Origin: Microbulbifer hydrolyticus
GTDB taxonomy: Bacteria; Pseudomonadota; Gammaproteobacteria; Pseudomonadales; Cellvibrionaceae
NCBI RefSeq assembly: GCF_009931115.1
Contig: NZ_CP047491.1
Span: 2,431,501 to 2,495,500, forward strand
Length of the DNA: 64,000 bases
Direction of reading: 5' to 3'
Position numbers and translations under genes: made by a program. Within the stretch, counting starts at the first letter, position 1; each line of letters starts with the position of its first letter. Below the pieces are notes generated by a model, which did not search any database, had not been told where the DNA came from, and saw only the letters and a list, made by a program, of their open reading frames with translations. Of this stretch, positions 16,176-24,291 are shown piece after piece.

Positions 16176-16982
16176 TCAGGCGGCGTGGGATTTGTAACCT
16201 GCAAACAGGTCACGCTTGTTGAAGCCCGCAGTCAGAAATCGCCAGAAAGCCTTGCGCCCGGTAAGCCAGACTACGCGGCTACCGCTTTTCTGAGCGCTCA
16301 GTATCCCCTGCACCAGATACGGGGTTACGGTATCGACGGTGTCGCCGAGGATATTGAGAATTTTTCGGGTCTTTTGCCACTCACTGGAATTGAGGTCGTA
16401 ATCGCCCACCAACAGGTCGGTGACCACGATGCCCGGGCTCAGAGTGTTGACCTGCACTGCAGTACCTTTCACTTCTTTTTGCAGCGCCTTGGTGAGGTAA
16501 TTCAGCCCGCGCTTGGTGGCCCCGTAGGCCGCCATGCCCGGAGCGGTCTGCCCGGTGCTGCCGAATCCTTCCATATTCCAGATCTGGCCATGACCCTGCT
16601 GCTGCATGCCGGCGAGGGCGACCTTGCAGGCCAGCAGCAGTCCGGTGAGATTGGTGTCCACAATACGCCGCAGATCGTCCGCGGACTGTTCGGCGAGCGG
16701 TTTGCGCACAATGCTCATGCCCGCATTATTGATCCAGTAATCCACCGGGCCGCGCGCATGGGCAAAGCCCCACAATTCGGCCAGCTCCTGCTCGGAGGTG
16801 ATATCACAGCGCAGTCCCGCCACCGCATCGGTGCCATACGCAGCCTGCAGTTCAGTGACTGCCTCATCCACCTTGTTTTGGGAGCGGGCACTGACAATCA
16901 CCCGGCAACCACGAGCCAGGAAATTTTCCGCGAGGCCGCGGCCGATACCCCGGGTGCTACCGGTAATTACCACTGTTTTCAT
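16176..16982 (-). CDS. Short-chain dehydrogenase similar to chlorophyll b reductase (NOL/NYC1 type)
   Basis: 268 residues, classical SDR: TGSTRGIG (residues 7-14) binds NAD(P), NNAG at 85-88, and the catalytic group is Ser142, Tyr153 and Lys157 (AAYGATKRG). Several stretches recall plant NOL/NYC1 more than ordinary bacterial SDRs: DYWINNAG, PLAEQSADDL, the ATKR context after Tyr, and NTLSPGIVVTDLLVGD near the substrate loop. NOL/NYC1 reduce the 7-formyl group of chlorophyll b. ATG 16982 has GGGAGGG 7 bases upstream. It is divergent from the gene at 17103, with the site-c operator between them. The family (SDR) is certain; the chlorophyll-b-reductase link rests on recalled sequence. Confidence 0.8.
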   Translation of the reverse strand: MKTVVITGSTRGIGRGLAENFLARGCRVIVSARSQNKVDEAVTELQAAYGTDAVAGLRCDITSEQELAELWGFAHARGPVDYWINNAGMSIVRKPLAEQSADDLRRIVDTNLTGLLLACKVALAGMQQQGHGQIWNMEGFGSTGQTAPGMAAYGATKRGLNYLTKALQKEVKGTAVQVNTLSPGIVVTDLLVGDYDLNSSEWQKTRKILNILGDTVDTVTPYLVQGILSAQKSGSRVVWLTGRKAFWRFLTAGFNKRDLFAGYKSHAA

Positions 16983-17062
16983 GAAATTCCCTCCCAGATT
17001 CGCAGCGTCAGATTGGCGGCGCCGGTGCACGCACTCTGGCTGCTGCCGATATTTTGAGTTAT

Positions 17063-17080
17063 TGTTATATCATTATTATG
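17063..17080. promoter_or_regulatory. Operator-like palindrome, site c (SDR / 17103 divergent region)
   Basis: TGTTATA-TCAT-TATTATG, with the left half perfect and the right half degenerate relative to TGWTATA-N4-TATAWCA. It sits in the 120-bp divergent gap between the SDR and the unknown gene at 17103. Confidence 0.55.
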
Positions 17081-17102
17081 TTTATTGCAAGACGATAACA
17101 CT

Positions 17103-17747
17103 ATGCCTGAGATCGCCACGGAACAAACGGATACTTTTACCAGCTACCCCACCTTCCCCATCGGCTCAGTGGGTTACAACCTCATGTTGATGCGCGGCAC
17201 CTGGCACGACCAGGTAGAACTGTTCCACCTCGATGGCCGCCCACTGCAAGACGACACCGTCGCCGGCAGCGGCACCCCGGGGCCCAGCCCGTTCGACAAC
17301 CTGGTTTACCTGGATTTCGACGGTCAGCGCCTGCAGTTGACCAATGTGCATTTTCGCGGCCGCAAGCCCACCGCTAAAACCTTCACCGGCCAGCTGCGCG
17401 ACAACCTGCTGGTGTTCGATCCGCTGGGCCCCGGCGCCTATGAAAATATCGGCGTATCCGGTGGTGTCGGTATTTTGACCTTCAACGCGCTGCGCCTCGG
17501 CCAGGCCTGCGATGTGTATATGGAGCCCGATTTCATCATGCTCACCGCCCCCGGCCAGCGTGTTCGGCACACGGTGCTTTACCGCGACGGCGTCGCCACC
17601 CGCACCTTGACGGCCCGCGGGGTCCGCCTGTCGCCCACCTGCGACTGTCGCCATTCTCTGGATCCACGCGGCGACCATGGCCCGGTGCACGAAGAACCGT
17701 TCCGCTCCTCCATCTGGCAGCATCTGGTTCAATCCACCACGGCTTGA
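17103..17747 (+). CDS. Unknown cytosolic protein, beta-rich, possibly lipocalin-like
   Basis: 214 residues, no signal peptide or membrane helix. The sequence is beta-rich with many short hydrophobic strands (YNLMLMRGTWHDQVELF, LVYLDFDGQRLQL, DVYMEPDFIMLT) and a C-terminal DCRHS motif. The pattern resembles the lipocalin-type beta-barrels around cyanobacterial bilin lyases (CpcS-like and DUF3598), but I cannot assign it to a family. ATG 17103 is used; an upstream TTG at 17085 is in frame. A FNR-type box for the next gene overlaps its stop codon. In context it could bind a tetrapyrrole intermediate, which is speculation. Confidence 0.7.
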   Translation: MPEIATEQTDTFTSYPTFPIGSVGYNLMLMRGTWHDQVELFHLDGRPLQDDTVAGSGTPGPSPFDNLVYLDFDGQRLQLTNVHFRGRKPTAKTFTGQLRDNLLVFDPLGPGAYENIGVSGGVGILTFNALRLGQACDVYMEPDFIMLTAPGQRVRHTVLYRDGVATRTLTARGVRLSPTCDCRHSLDPRGDHGPVHEEPFRSSIWQHLVQSTTA

Positions 17748-17785
17748 TAATTGTCATCCACCCGGCAAACACTCCTTCTTATGCT
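17744..17785 (+). promoter_or_regulatory. FNR/CRP-type promoter 1 (for rubredoxin-reductase fusion)
   Basis: Box TTGATAATTGTCAT at 17744-17757 (consensus TTGAT-N4-ATCAA) with a -10-like TATGCT at 17780-17785, about 29.5 bases from the box centre to the hexamer. This is the layout of a class II activator promoter and predicts transcription from about 17791. The box overlaps the stop codon of the preceding gene. Confidence 0.65.
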
Positions 17786-17854
17786 CTGCTCATCGACCGC
17801 GGCGTTCTGCTGCGGCACACCGACTACAAAGTAATAACGATCGGGAAGTAGCAC

Positions 17855-19288
17855 ATGCAGGAGTATCGAATCTGGGAATGCCTGGTTTGCGGCTGGGTGT
17901 ACGATGAATCCAAAGGCGCGCCGGAAGACGGCATTGCCCCGGGCACTCGTTGGGAAGACGTGCCGAAAGACTGGCAATGCCCCGAATGCGGGGTCGGCAA
18001 AGACGACTTTGAAATGATCGAAGTGCGCCGCATAGCGATGGCCGCGGATAACGCCGCTGCGGCAGAATCGCCAGACAAGCCACTGCCATCCCCGGTCGCC
18101 GCAAGCTCCGACGTCGACTTCAGCCGCGCGCCGGTGGTGATCATCGGTACCGGGCTTGCCGGTTACCACCTGGCAAAGGAACTGCGCAAACTTGACCAGA
18201 CAACGCCGCTGATCATGATTTCCGCCGACGATGGTGCGCACTATTCGAAGCCGCAATTAAGCACCGCATTTCACAAACAGCGCTCACCGCTGCAGCTGGT
18301 CAGCAATACAGCGCGGGAAATGGCGGAAACCCTCAATGCGCAGATACTCACCTTTACCCGGGTCACCGCCATGGATACCGCCTCCAGGGTATTGACCATG
18401 CGCGCAGGTGCCCATGATCAACAGCTGCATTACGGCAAACTCGTATTGGCGATGGGCTCCGATCCGGTGGAAATTCCGATGGCGGGAAGCGCGGCGGGCT
18501 GCGCCTACAGCATCAACGACCTGCAGGATTTCCAACGTTTTTACACTGGCATCGCCGGCGCAAGGTCGGTGCTGGTGATCGGCGGTGGCCTGATCGGTTG
18601 CGAGTACGCCAACGACCTGATCCAGGCCGGGTTTGACGTGCATGTGGTCGAACCCCAGACGCAGCTGCTCGGCAGCCTGATACCACCGGCAGCAGGCGAC
18701 CTGGTGCAAAACGCCCTTACCCGGGCCGGAGTTCACTTCCACCTCGGTACCACCGTCAAGAACCTCGACCACGCCGCTGGCAGTGTCCGGGTCGAACTGG
18801 CCGACGGCAGCCAGCTGCAGGTCGATCGGGTCATCAGCGCCATCGGCGTGCGCCCGCGGGTGGATCTGGCGCAGCACGCCGGCGTCCGCACCACCCGCGG
18901 CATCGTCACCGACCGCTATCTGGCCACCAGCGCGGAGCAGGTCTTCGCCCTTGGGGACTGCGCCGATGTCGACGGTCACAACCTCTGCTATATCGCGCCG
19001 TTACTGGCCGGTGCGCGCGCACTGGCACAGACCCTGGCGGGTAGCCCCACCCCGGTGCATTACGGCAATATGCCGGTCAGCATCAAGACAACCCTGTGCC
19101 CAGTGACCGTGTCGCCACCACCGTGTAACGCCGACGGCCAGTGGCAGTATGAGCGCAGTGACAGTCAGGGCGTAATTGCCCGCTTCATCGCCAGCGACGG
19201 ACAACTCCAGGGCTTTGCGCTGGCCGGCGATGCCTGCAAGCAGGCCCCGGCCTTCAGCGAACAGACCGCACCCATCATGCAGAATTGA
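17855..19288 (+). CDS. Rubredoxin-rubredoxin reductase fusion
   Basis: 477 residues. Residues 1-55 are a complete rubredoxin: Cys9/Cys12 (ECLVCGW) and Cys42/Cys45 (CPECG) bind one iron. After a linker comes an FAD/NAD(P)H reductase: [17 protein letters not shown] binds [21 protein letters not shown] binds NAD(P)H, and [12 protein letters not shown] closes the FAD site. The enzyme passes NAD(P)H electrons through FAD to rubredoxin. Most bacteria encode the two parts separately, so a fusion suggests a dedicated electron supply. The window has no ferredoxin gene, and this is the natural candidate donor for the RCCR/bilin-reductase-like proteins. It is preceded by a FNR-type promoter. Confidence 0.93.
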   Translation: MQEYRIWECLVCGWVYDESKGAPEDGIAPGTRWEDVPKDWQCPECGVGKDDFEMIEVRRIAMAADNAAAAESPDKPLPSPVAASSDVDFSRAPVVIIGTGLAGYHLAKELRKLDQTTPLIMISADDGAHYSKPQLSTAFHKQRSPLQLVSNTAREMAETLNAQILTFTRVTAMDTASRVLTMRAGAHDQQLHYGKLVLAMGSDPVEIPMAGSAAGCAYSINDLQDFQRFYTGIAGARSVLVIGGGLIGCEYANDLIQAGFDVHVVEPQTQLLGSLIPPAAGDLVQNALTRAGVHFHLGTTVKNLDHAAGSVRVELADGSQLQVDRVISAIGVRPRVDLAQHAGVRTTRGIVTDRYLATSAEQVFALGDCADVDGHNLCYIAPLLAGARALAQTLAGSPTPVHYGNMPVSIKTTLCPVTVSPPPCNADGQWQYERSDSQGVIARFIASDGQLQGFALAGDACKQAPAFSEQTAPIMQN

Positions 19289-19325
19289 TAATTGACAAGG
19301 CAGCCGGCCATCCACAGGTTAGGAT
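19285..19325 (+). promoter_or_regulatory. FNR/CRP-type promoter 2 (for 19408 gene)
   Basis: Box TTGATAATTGACAA at 19285-19298 and -10-like TAGGAT at 19320-19325, exactly 28.5 bases from the box centre. The TGA inside the box is the stop codon of the rubredoxin reductase. Confidence 0.68.
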
Positions 19326-19407
19326 GGCAGCTGAAATCGCCGAATAATGTTCATGTGCAACCACATATTGGCGCATGACACAGTGACGCTAAACCGGTAG
19401 AACCAAT

Positions 19408-20379
19408 ATGAGCAACGACAAAAAACCCAGCAACTGGCAAAAGGCCATTGAAGGCGAATGGCACGGCCTGCCCTCGCTGTTTGAGGCCGACGGTACCCAT
19501 GTGGGCTACAACAAGGTCAGCCGTGCCAGTGAATTTGAAAACGGGCGCACCACCTACTGGATGAACACCCGCTTCGATGCTACCGGCCCACTGAATGACC
19601 GCTTTGAAATCGGGTCACCGTTTCGCTTTGGCGTGATCGATTCCGACCAGGATCGCATTTACACCGGCCCGGATTTTATCGGTAGTGGCCGGCCCTACGG
19701 TCTGCTGGTGGATTCCAATTACTTCTCACCGGGCTGGAACGTCAATTTGCGTACCATGAACCATGTGGTTCCGGAACTCGGCATCCAGGTGTACTCCTCC
19801 CAGCTGTTTGAAGCGGACACCTTGGTCGGCGTGTTCAATGGTCTCTATGTGGTCACCCAGGATCACGAGACCAACCCGGCAACCCAGAAACGGGTAGATG
19901 CCTTCCTGGAAAAAGAAAAGCTGGATGGCAAGCGCCCATTCAACCTTCCCGTCAAGCACGCGGGCCAGTTTTCCGGCCGTTTCGAGGTGTACAACGAAAA
20001 TCAGGAACTGGTGGGGCACAACGATGTGGTGATCCATCACAAGCCCCTGAACCTGCTGCACTCCGAGCAGACCATCGAAATCAGCGGCGTGATAAATGCC
20101 AAGTGGACCGCCATGCGCACCCGCACCGGCAACCACCATCAGTACCACGGCCCCGACATGTTCGGCAACGGCATGTCGTATGGTCGCTACCTCTACTCCG
20201 TGCGCCACGTATTCGGCCAGGCCTTCAAACTCTGGTCGCGGGAAACCCAGGTGGATGAGGATTACACCCTGGTGTGCGCCTGGCAGTTCATGCAATCGCA
20301 AAAAGAAAAATACACCACCTTCGGCGTGCTGCGCTGGGAACAGGGTGACCTGATACTGGGAGCCAACCATGTCGACTGA
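19408..20379 (+). CDS. Unknown cytosolic protein, possible lipocalin-like tandem barrel
   Basis: 323 residues, no signal peptide. It is rich in aromatic residues and turns (EGEWHGLPSLF, RTTYWMNTRF, SPFRFGVIDSDQDRIYTG, GRPYGLLVDSNYFSPGW, TGNHHQYHGPDMFGNG, CAWQFMQSQKEK). The start GEWxGxxxxFxxDG and the alternating strands recall DUF3598/lipocalin-like proteins, and the second half seems to repeat a WxG-type beginning. I do not recognise a defined family. It overlaps the flavin reductase gene downstream by 11 bases, so the two are coupled, and it has its own FNR-type promoter. A ligand-binding or catalytic role on a hydrophobic substrate is inferred only. Confidence 0.75.
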   Translation: MSNDKKPSNWQKAIEGEWHGLPSLFEADGTHVGYNKVSRASEFENGRTTYWMNTRFDATGPLNDRFEIGSPFRFGVIDSDQDRIYTGPDFIGSGRPYGLLVDSNYFSPGWNVNLRTMNHVVPELGIQVYSSQLFEADTLVGVFNGLYVVTQDHETNPATQKRVDAFLEKEKLDGKRPFNLPVKHAGQFSGRFEVYNENQELVGHNDVVIHHKPLNLLHSEQTIEISGVINAKWTAMRTRTGNHHQYHGPDMFGNGMSYGRYLYSVRHVFGQAFKLWSRETQVDEDYTLVCAWQFMQSQKEKYTTFGVLRWEQGDLILGANHVD

Positions 20380-20899
20380 AGCGGAACTACTGAGACCAAT
20401 TGCCCCTGCTATTAACGGGAGGCAGCATGCAGTTGAGCCCCAGCAACTTCGCCAGGTGTTCGGCCAGTTCGCCACCGGCGTGACCATAATTACCACCAGC
20501 AACGAATCCGGCGAACCAGTGGGGATGACCGCCAGCAGTTTCAATACGGTCTCCCTCGAGCCACCGCTGATTCTCTGGTGTATCGGCAAGAACACGGGTT
20601 GCTTTGACGCCTTCGATCGCTGCGAGCATTTCGCCATTCACGTTTTGAGTGACGAACAGGAGGCGCTTTCCTCCCTGTTCGCCCGCCGCGGGACAGACAG
20701 ATTTGCGGGACTGGATTACATCATCAATAACGACGGTGTTCCCCTGCTGCATGAATACTGTGCGCGCCTGCAATGTACTGTAGCCGCGCGCTACGATGGC
20801 GGCGATCACCTGATCATGGTGGGCAGAGTCCAGGCCATGCACACCCAGGATCGGGAACCGCTACTCTTCCACCGCGGACGCTACGCGCGTATTGCCTGA
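20369..20899 (+). CDS. Flavin reductase (HpaC/FMN-binding split-barrel family)
   Basis: 176 residues of the flavin reductase-like split barrel: QVFGQFATGVTIITT, GMTASSFNTVSLEPPLILWCI and HFAIHVLSDEQ are the FMN and NAD(P)H contacts, and the family GDHLIMVGRV segment is near the end. It supplies free reduced FMN or FAD to a partner monooxygenase. GGGAG lies 7 bases before ATG 20369, inside the preceding gene. The likely partner is the acyl-CoA-dehydrogenase-fold protein at 9424 or an enzyme outside the window. Confidence 0.9.
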   Translation: MSTEAELLRPIAPAINGRQHAVEPQQLRQVFGQFATGVTIITTSNESGEPVGMTASSFNTVSLEPPLILWCIGKNTGCFDAFDRCEHFAIHVLSDEQEALSSLFARRGTDRFAGLDYIINNDGVPLLHEYCARLQCTVAARYDGGDHLIMVGRVQAMHTQDREPLLFHRGRYARIA

Positions 20900-20929
20900 G
20901 TTTCCAATTCTCACTTGATGACCATAGTC

Positions 20930-20955
20930 GCCGGCAGTATCCCTGCCGGCTTTTC
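20930..20955 (+). terminator. Terminator after flavin reductase
   Basis: GCCGGCAG-TATCC-CTGCCGGC followed by TTTT: an 8-bp GC-rich stem just after the gene. Confidence 0.8.
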
Positions 20956-20967
20956 TATTTGCGCAGT

Positions 20968-21015
20968 AAAAAAAACCGCGCAGCCAGCGAGTGCAAAACA
21001 CTCGCTGTCGGCGCG
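20968..21015 (-). terminator. Terminator for HMG-CoA-lyase-like gene (minus strand)
   Basis: Stem CAGCGAGTG-CAAAA-CACTCGCTG (20985-21007) extended by flanking CCGCGC/GCGCGG and followed, on the minus strand, by a run of about nine T. It lies about 60 bases past the lyase stop. Confidence 0.8.
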
Positions 21016-21072
21016 GCAACAGGCAAGTAATCAAAAAAGTAAAAAACCTTACCCAGAAAATAAAAGTGAACG

Positions 21073-22032
21073 TCAGGCGATTTCCGGCTGGATACTTGCT
21101 GCGCGCTGAAACCCTTTTGGCAAGCCCGCATCCGGCACAAAACCATACAGTGGCTCACCCGGCAGTGCGGCCGCAAGAATTTCTCTTGCTGCCATCAATC
21201 TCTCAAAATCCACGCCGGTGCGATAGCCCATGGCCTCCAGCAGGAACGCGAGATCCTCGGTGACGATGTTGCCACTGGCACCCGGCGCAAACGGACAGCC
21301 ACCGATTCCGCCCATCGAGGCATCCACCGTCGTAATCCCCTCCTCGATCGCCGCCAGCGCATTGGCCAGGCCCTGGCCGCGGGTATTGTGCAGGTGAATA
21401 CCGTGCAGCGTTTCGCGCCCCAGGCTTTCCCAGATGCGACGAATCATCCGGCGCACCTGTAGCGGGTTGCCGTAACCGGTGGTGTCGGAAAGCCCGATCT
21501 CATCGCAGCCGGCCTCCATCAGCGATTCGCCCAAGCGCAGCACCGCGTCTTCGGCAACGGGCCCTTCCAGGGTGCAGCCAAAACAGGTAGACAGGCTGCC
21601 CTCAAAACTCGGCCGCTGTTGCGGCGGTAATTCGTTCAGCAAAGCCCGAATTCCGCGCACCTCTTCCAGGACCTGCTGGTGGGTGCGGCGCAGGTTTTTC
21701 AGGCTGTGGGTTTCACTGACCGACAGAGGAATGGTCAACTTGTGCGCCCCGGCGGCTACGGCAGCCTGTGCACCGCGCAGGTTGGGCACCAGCACCGCCA
21801 CCGTGAGCCCGGGAATGGTGCGGGCGAACGCAACGACCTCCGCCGTATCCGCCAATTGCGGCAACACTTTTGCGGGTACAAAGGAGCCCACTTCGATCTC
21901 GCGCAGACCGGCGGCCGCCAGCGCACCAATCCAGCGCTTCTTGTCGGCCGTCGCCATAATACGGTTGATACTCTGCAGTCCGTCCCGCGGCCCTACCTCA
22001 CTTATTTCGATATCGATATCACTACCAACCAC
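21073..22032 (-). CDS. HMG-CoA lyase-like (DRE-TIM) enzyme
   Basis: 319 residues of the DRE-TIM metallolyase superfamily: EVGPRDGLQ at the N-terminus (metal and catalytic Arg/Asp), HLHNTRGQGLAN (metal-binding histidines) and GGIGGCPFAPGASGN (the Cys loop of HMG-CoA lyase). It cleaves a 3-hydroxy-3-alkyl-acyl-CoA such as HMG-CoA or citramalyl-CoA into an acyl-CoA and a keto acid. It starts GTG at 22032, preceded by GGGGG. It is divergent from a class III CoA-transferase with the site-d operator between them, so the pair probably activates and splits a substituted malate or glutarate made by the LeuCD-like operon. Confidence 0.9.
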   Translation of the reverse strand: MVGSDIDIEISEVGPRDGLQSINRIMATADKKRWIGALAAAGLREIEVGSFVPAKVLPQLADTAEVVAFARTIPGLTVAVLVPNLRGAQAAVAAGAHKLTIPLSVSETHSLKNLRRTHQQVLEEVRGIRALLNELPPQQRPSFEGSLSTCFGCTLEGPVAEDAVLRLGESLMEAGCDEIGLSDTTGYGNPLQVRRMIRRIWESLGRETLHGIHLHNTRGQGLANALAAIEEGITTVDASMGGIGGCPFAPGASGNIVTEDLAFLLEAMGYRTGVDFERLMAAREILAAALPGEPLYGFVPDAGLPKGFQRAASIQPEIA

Positions 22033-22107
22033 TGGTGTATCCCCCGTCGTTTGTACTGCCTATTTGCGCTTGCCCATCTGGCACGCCCAACCGGCCGCTT
22101 GACCTAA

Positions 22108-22125
22108 TGTTATATTATTATATCA
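22108..22125. promoter_or_regulatory. Operator-like palindrome, site d (lyase / CoA-transferase divergent region)
   Basis: TGTTATA-TTAT-TATATCA, nearly perfect for TGWTATA-N4-TATAWCA. It is centred in the short gap between the two divergent genes. Confidence 0.7.
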
Positions 22126-22173
22126 TATTGGCCAGTACCTGCACGGGCAATGTATTTCAGTGGAGAGCCGCCA

Positions 22174-23385
22174 ATGGCGCATCAGGAAGTTTTGCCGCTC
22201 GCCGGCATCAAGGTGGTCGAGTTTACCCACATGGTGATGGGCCCCGCCGCCGGCGGCATACTCGCGGACCTGGGGGCAGAGGTAACAAAGGTAGAGCCCT
22301 TCGAGGGCGACAACACCCGGCGGCTGCAGGGTTCGGGGGCGGGCTACTTTACCATGTACAACCGCAACAAGCGCAGCCTGGCCCTGGACCTGAAATCCCC
22401 GGAGGGCCGCGATCTCGCCCTGCGCCTGATTGATGAGGCCGACGTGGTGATCGAGAACTTCCGCCACGGGGCCATGGACCGACTGGGCTTTGGCTATGCG
22501 GCACTCAGGGAGCGCAACCCGGGCCTCATCTACTGTTCCCTGAAGGGGTTCCTCAGTGGTCCCTACGAACACCGTACCGCCCTCGACGAAGTCACCCAGA
22601 TGATGGGCGGCCTCGCCTACATGACCGGGCTACCCGACCGCCCCCTGCGCGCCGGCACCTCGGTGATTGACATTACCGGCGGGATGTTCGGAGTCATCGC
22701 AATCCTGTCCGCACTGCAGCAACGCCACAGCACCGGACACGGCCAGCATGTGACCAGCTCACTGTTTGAGACCACGGCCTTCCTGGTGGGCCAGCATATG
22801 GCACAACAGGCGGTGACTGGCGAGGAGCCGCCCCCCATGTCGGTGCGCCGCAGTGCCTGGTCGGTGTATGACATCTTCCACAGCGCCGAAGGGGAACGTG
22901 TTTTTGTCGGCGTGGTTAGCGACACCCTATGGCGGGCCTTCTGCAGCGAATTCCAATTGAGCGATTTCGCCGAGGATGCGTCCCTCGCCAGCAACGCCGG
23001 TCGGGTTGCCGCCCGCGAGCGCATACTGCCGCGTATCAATGCCCTGTTCGGCAGTCTTCCCAAAGAAGAACTGATGGCAAGGCTCGATCGCGCCGGAATC
23101 CCCTTCGCTCCCATCAACAAACCCGCCGACCTGTTTACCGACCCGCACCTGAACGCCGCCGGCGGCTTGGTGGAAGTCACCCTGGAGAACGGCCAGCACG
23201 CGCACCTGCCGGCGCTGCCAGTGGAGTTTGATGGCCGCCGCCCCGGGCTGCGCCGGGATCTGCCAAAGGCCGGTCAACACAGTATCGAGGTGGCCCGCGC
23301 ATTGGGGCTGAGCGACGCCCAGATAGAAGCCTTGGTGGAGCATGGGGTGCTGCGGGGCAGCCGGCTCGAGGATCCGGTACATTGA
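22174..23385 (+). CDS. CaiB/BaiF class III CoA-transferase
   Basis: 403 residues of CoA-transferase family III. It has the start GIKVVEFTHMVMGPAAGGIL, ADLGAEVTKVEP, NRNKRSLALDLKSPEGR, and the catalytic Asp in the TALDEVTQMMGGLAYMTG region, with the usual C-terminal QHSIEVARALGLSDAQIEALVEHGVL. It moves CoA between carboxylic acids, activating a di-acid without ATP. ATG 22174 has GGAGAG 6 bases upstream and is preferred to ATG 22150. With the divergent lyase it resembles citramalate or itaconate CoA-transferase/lyase pairs. Confidence 0.92.
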   Translation: MAHQEVLPLAGIKVVEFTHMVMGPAAGGILADLGAEVTKVEPFEGDNTRRLQGSGAGYFTMYNRNKRSLALDLKSPEGRDLALRLIDEADVVIENFRHGAMDRLGFGYAALRERNPGLIYCSLKGFLSGPYEHRTALDEVTQMMGGLAYMTGLPDRPLRAGTSVIDITGGMFGVIAILSALQQRHSTGHGQHVTSSLFETTAFLVGQHMAQQAVTGEEPPPMSVRRSAWSVYDIFHSAEGERVFVGVVSDTLWRAFCSEFQLSDFAEDASLASNAGRVAARERILPRINALFGSLPKEELMARLDRAGIPFAPINKPADLFTDPHLNAAGGLVEVTLENGQHAHLPALPVEFDGRRPGLRRDLPKAGQHSIEVARALGLSDAQIEALVEHGVLRGSRLEDPVH

Positions 23386-23457
23386 CCGTACAGGATATGG
23401 ACAGCTAAGGCCTTTGCGATTAGTCTCAGGAAAGATGTATTTTGAGGACAGGTCACT

Positions 23458-24147
23458 GTGAGCAGCGCAGCTCTGAAACCGCCGGAAACGTTTTTCCACT
23501 CCAAACTGTTTCGCGGCCTCGGCCATGAGGAGCTGGCGCCGCTGGCCGCCATCTGCCAGCGGCGACGGATACCGTCCGGTGAGCAACTGATTCGCCAGTA
23601 CAGCGCCGCCCAGCATGTGTACGTGGTGGTTGCCGGCACCCTGATGATCGAGCGGCTATCACGCTCCGGTCGCCGCCAGGTGATCGCCTTTTCCTATCCC
23701 GGCGACTACATCGGATTCACCAATACCGAAGACTACGAATACAGCGTGGTCTGCCTGCGGGAGGCCGAATTACAGGTGTTCCCGCGCCGCGAATTCCTCA
23801 CCCTGGTGGATCGCTTCCCCACACTCAAGGCCAATGCGCGACAGGTGGGCGGCAATGTGCTGGCACAGACCCTCGACCAGCTGTTTGCGCTCGGTCAGAA
23901 AAAAGCCCACGAGCGCCTGTGCTTTCTGCTTGCCCAGATCGGGCGCCGCCAGTGCGGCGCGCACAATGCCGATATCGAACTCATCATGAGTCGCCAGGAT
24001 ATTGCCGATTACCTCGGGCTCACCATAGAAACCGTGAGCCGCGCCTTCGCGCGCCTCAAGGCCATGCAGCTGGTCGAGATCGTGAGCGCGCATCGCATCC
24101 GTGTGCTCGATCGCAGCGTGCTGGAGGAGCTGGCCAGCGTGCAGTGA
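23458..24147 (+). CDS. Crp/Fnr-family transcriptional regulator without Fe-S cysteines
   Basis: 229 residues: N-terminal cyclic-nucleotide-binding-like barrel (about 15-120), long dimer helix (about 120-145) and C-terminal winged helix. The recognition helix reads LTIETVSRAF with Glu191, Ser194 and Arg195. The same E-x-x-S-R pattern lets FNR read TTGAT/ATCAA. FNR's N-terminal Cys cluster is missing (the four Cys are scattered at 33, 99, 155 and 166), so oxygen sensing by a 4Fe-4S cluster is unlikely; the protein is closer to FixK or Dnr in that respect. It starts GTG at 23458. Five matching boxes lie in front of genes in this island, so it is very likely the local activator. Confidence 0.9.
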   Translation: MSSAALKPPETFFHSKLFRGLGHEELAPLAAICQRRRIPSGEQLIRQYSAAQHVYVVVAGTLMIERLSRSGRRQVIAFSYPGDYIGFTNTEDYEYSVVCLREAELQVFPRREFLTLVDRFPTLKANARQVGGNVLAQTLDQLFALGQKKAHERLCFLLAQIGRRQCGAHNADIELIMSRQDIADYLGLTIETVSRAFARLKAMQLVEIVSAHRIRVLDRSVLEELASVQ

Positions 24148-24218
24148 AGCGCGCAGCCATTCCCCAAGACGCCACTCAGCCCTCACTCTGCCCCCCAGCG
24201 CCATGCCTTCGGCACAAG

Positions 24219-24259
24219 TTGACAATTATCATGGGCAGCCCTACCCACCCCGCTAGACT
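24219..24259 (+). promoter_or_regulatory. FNR/CRP-type promoter 3 (for methyltransferase)
   Basis: Box TTGACAATTATCAT at 24219-24232, with -10-like TAGACT at 24254-24259, 28.5 bases from the box centre. Predicted transcription start is near 24267, giving a 25-base leader. Confidence 0.7.
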
Positions 24260-24291
24260 AGCGAAAATCCTCGCTAACTGCGGAGTTGCCC

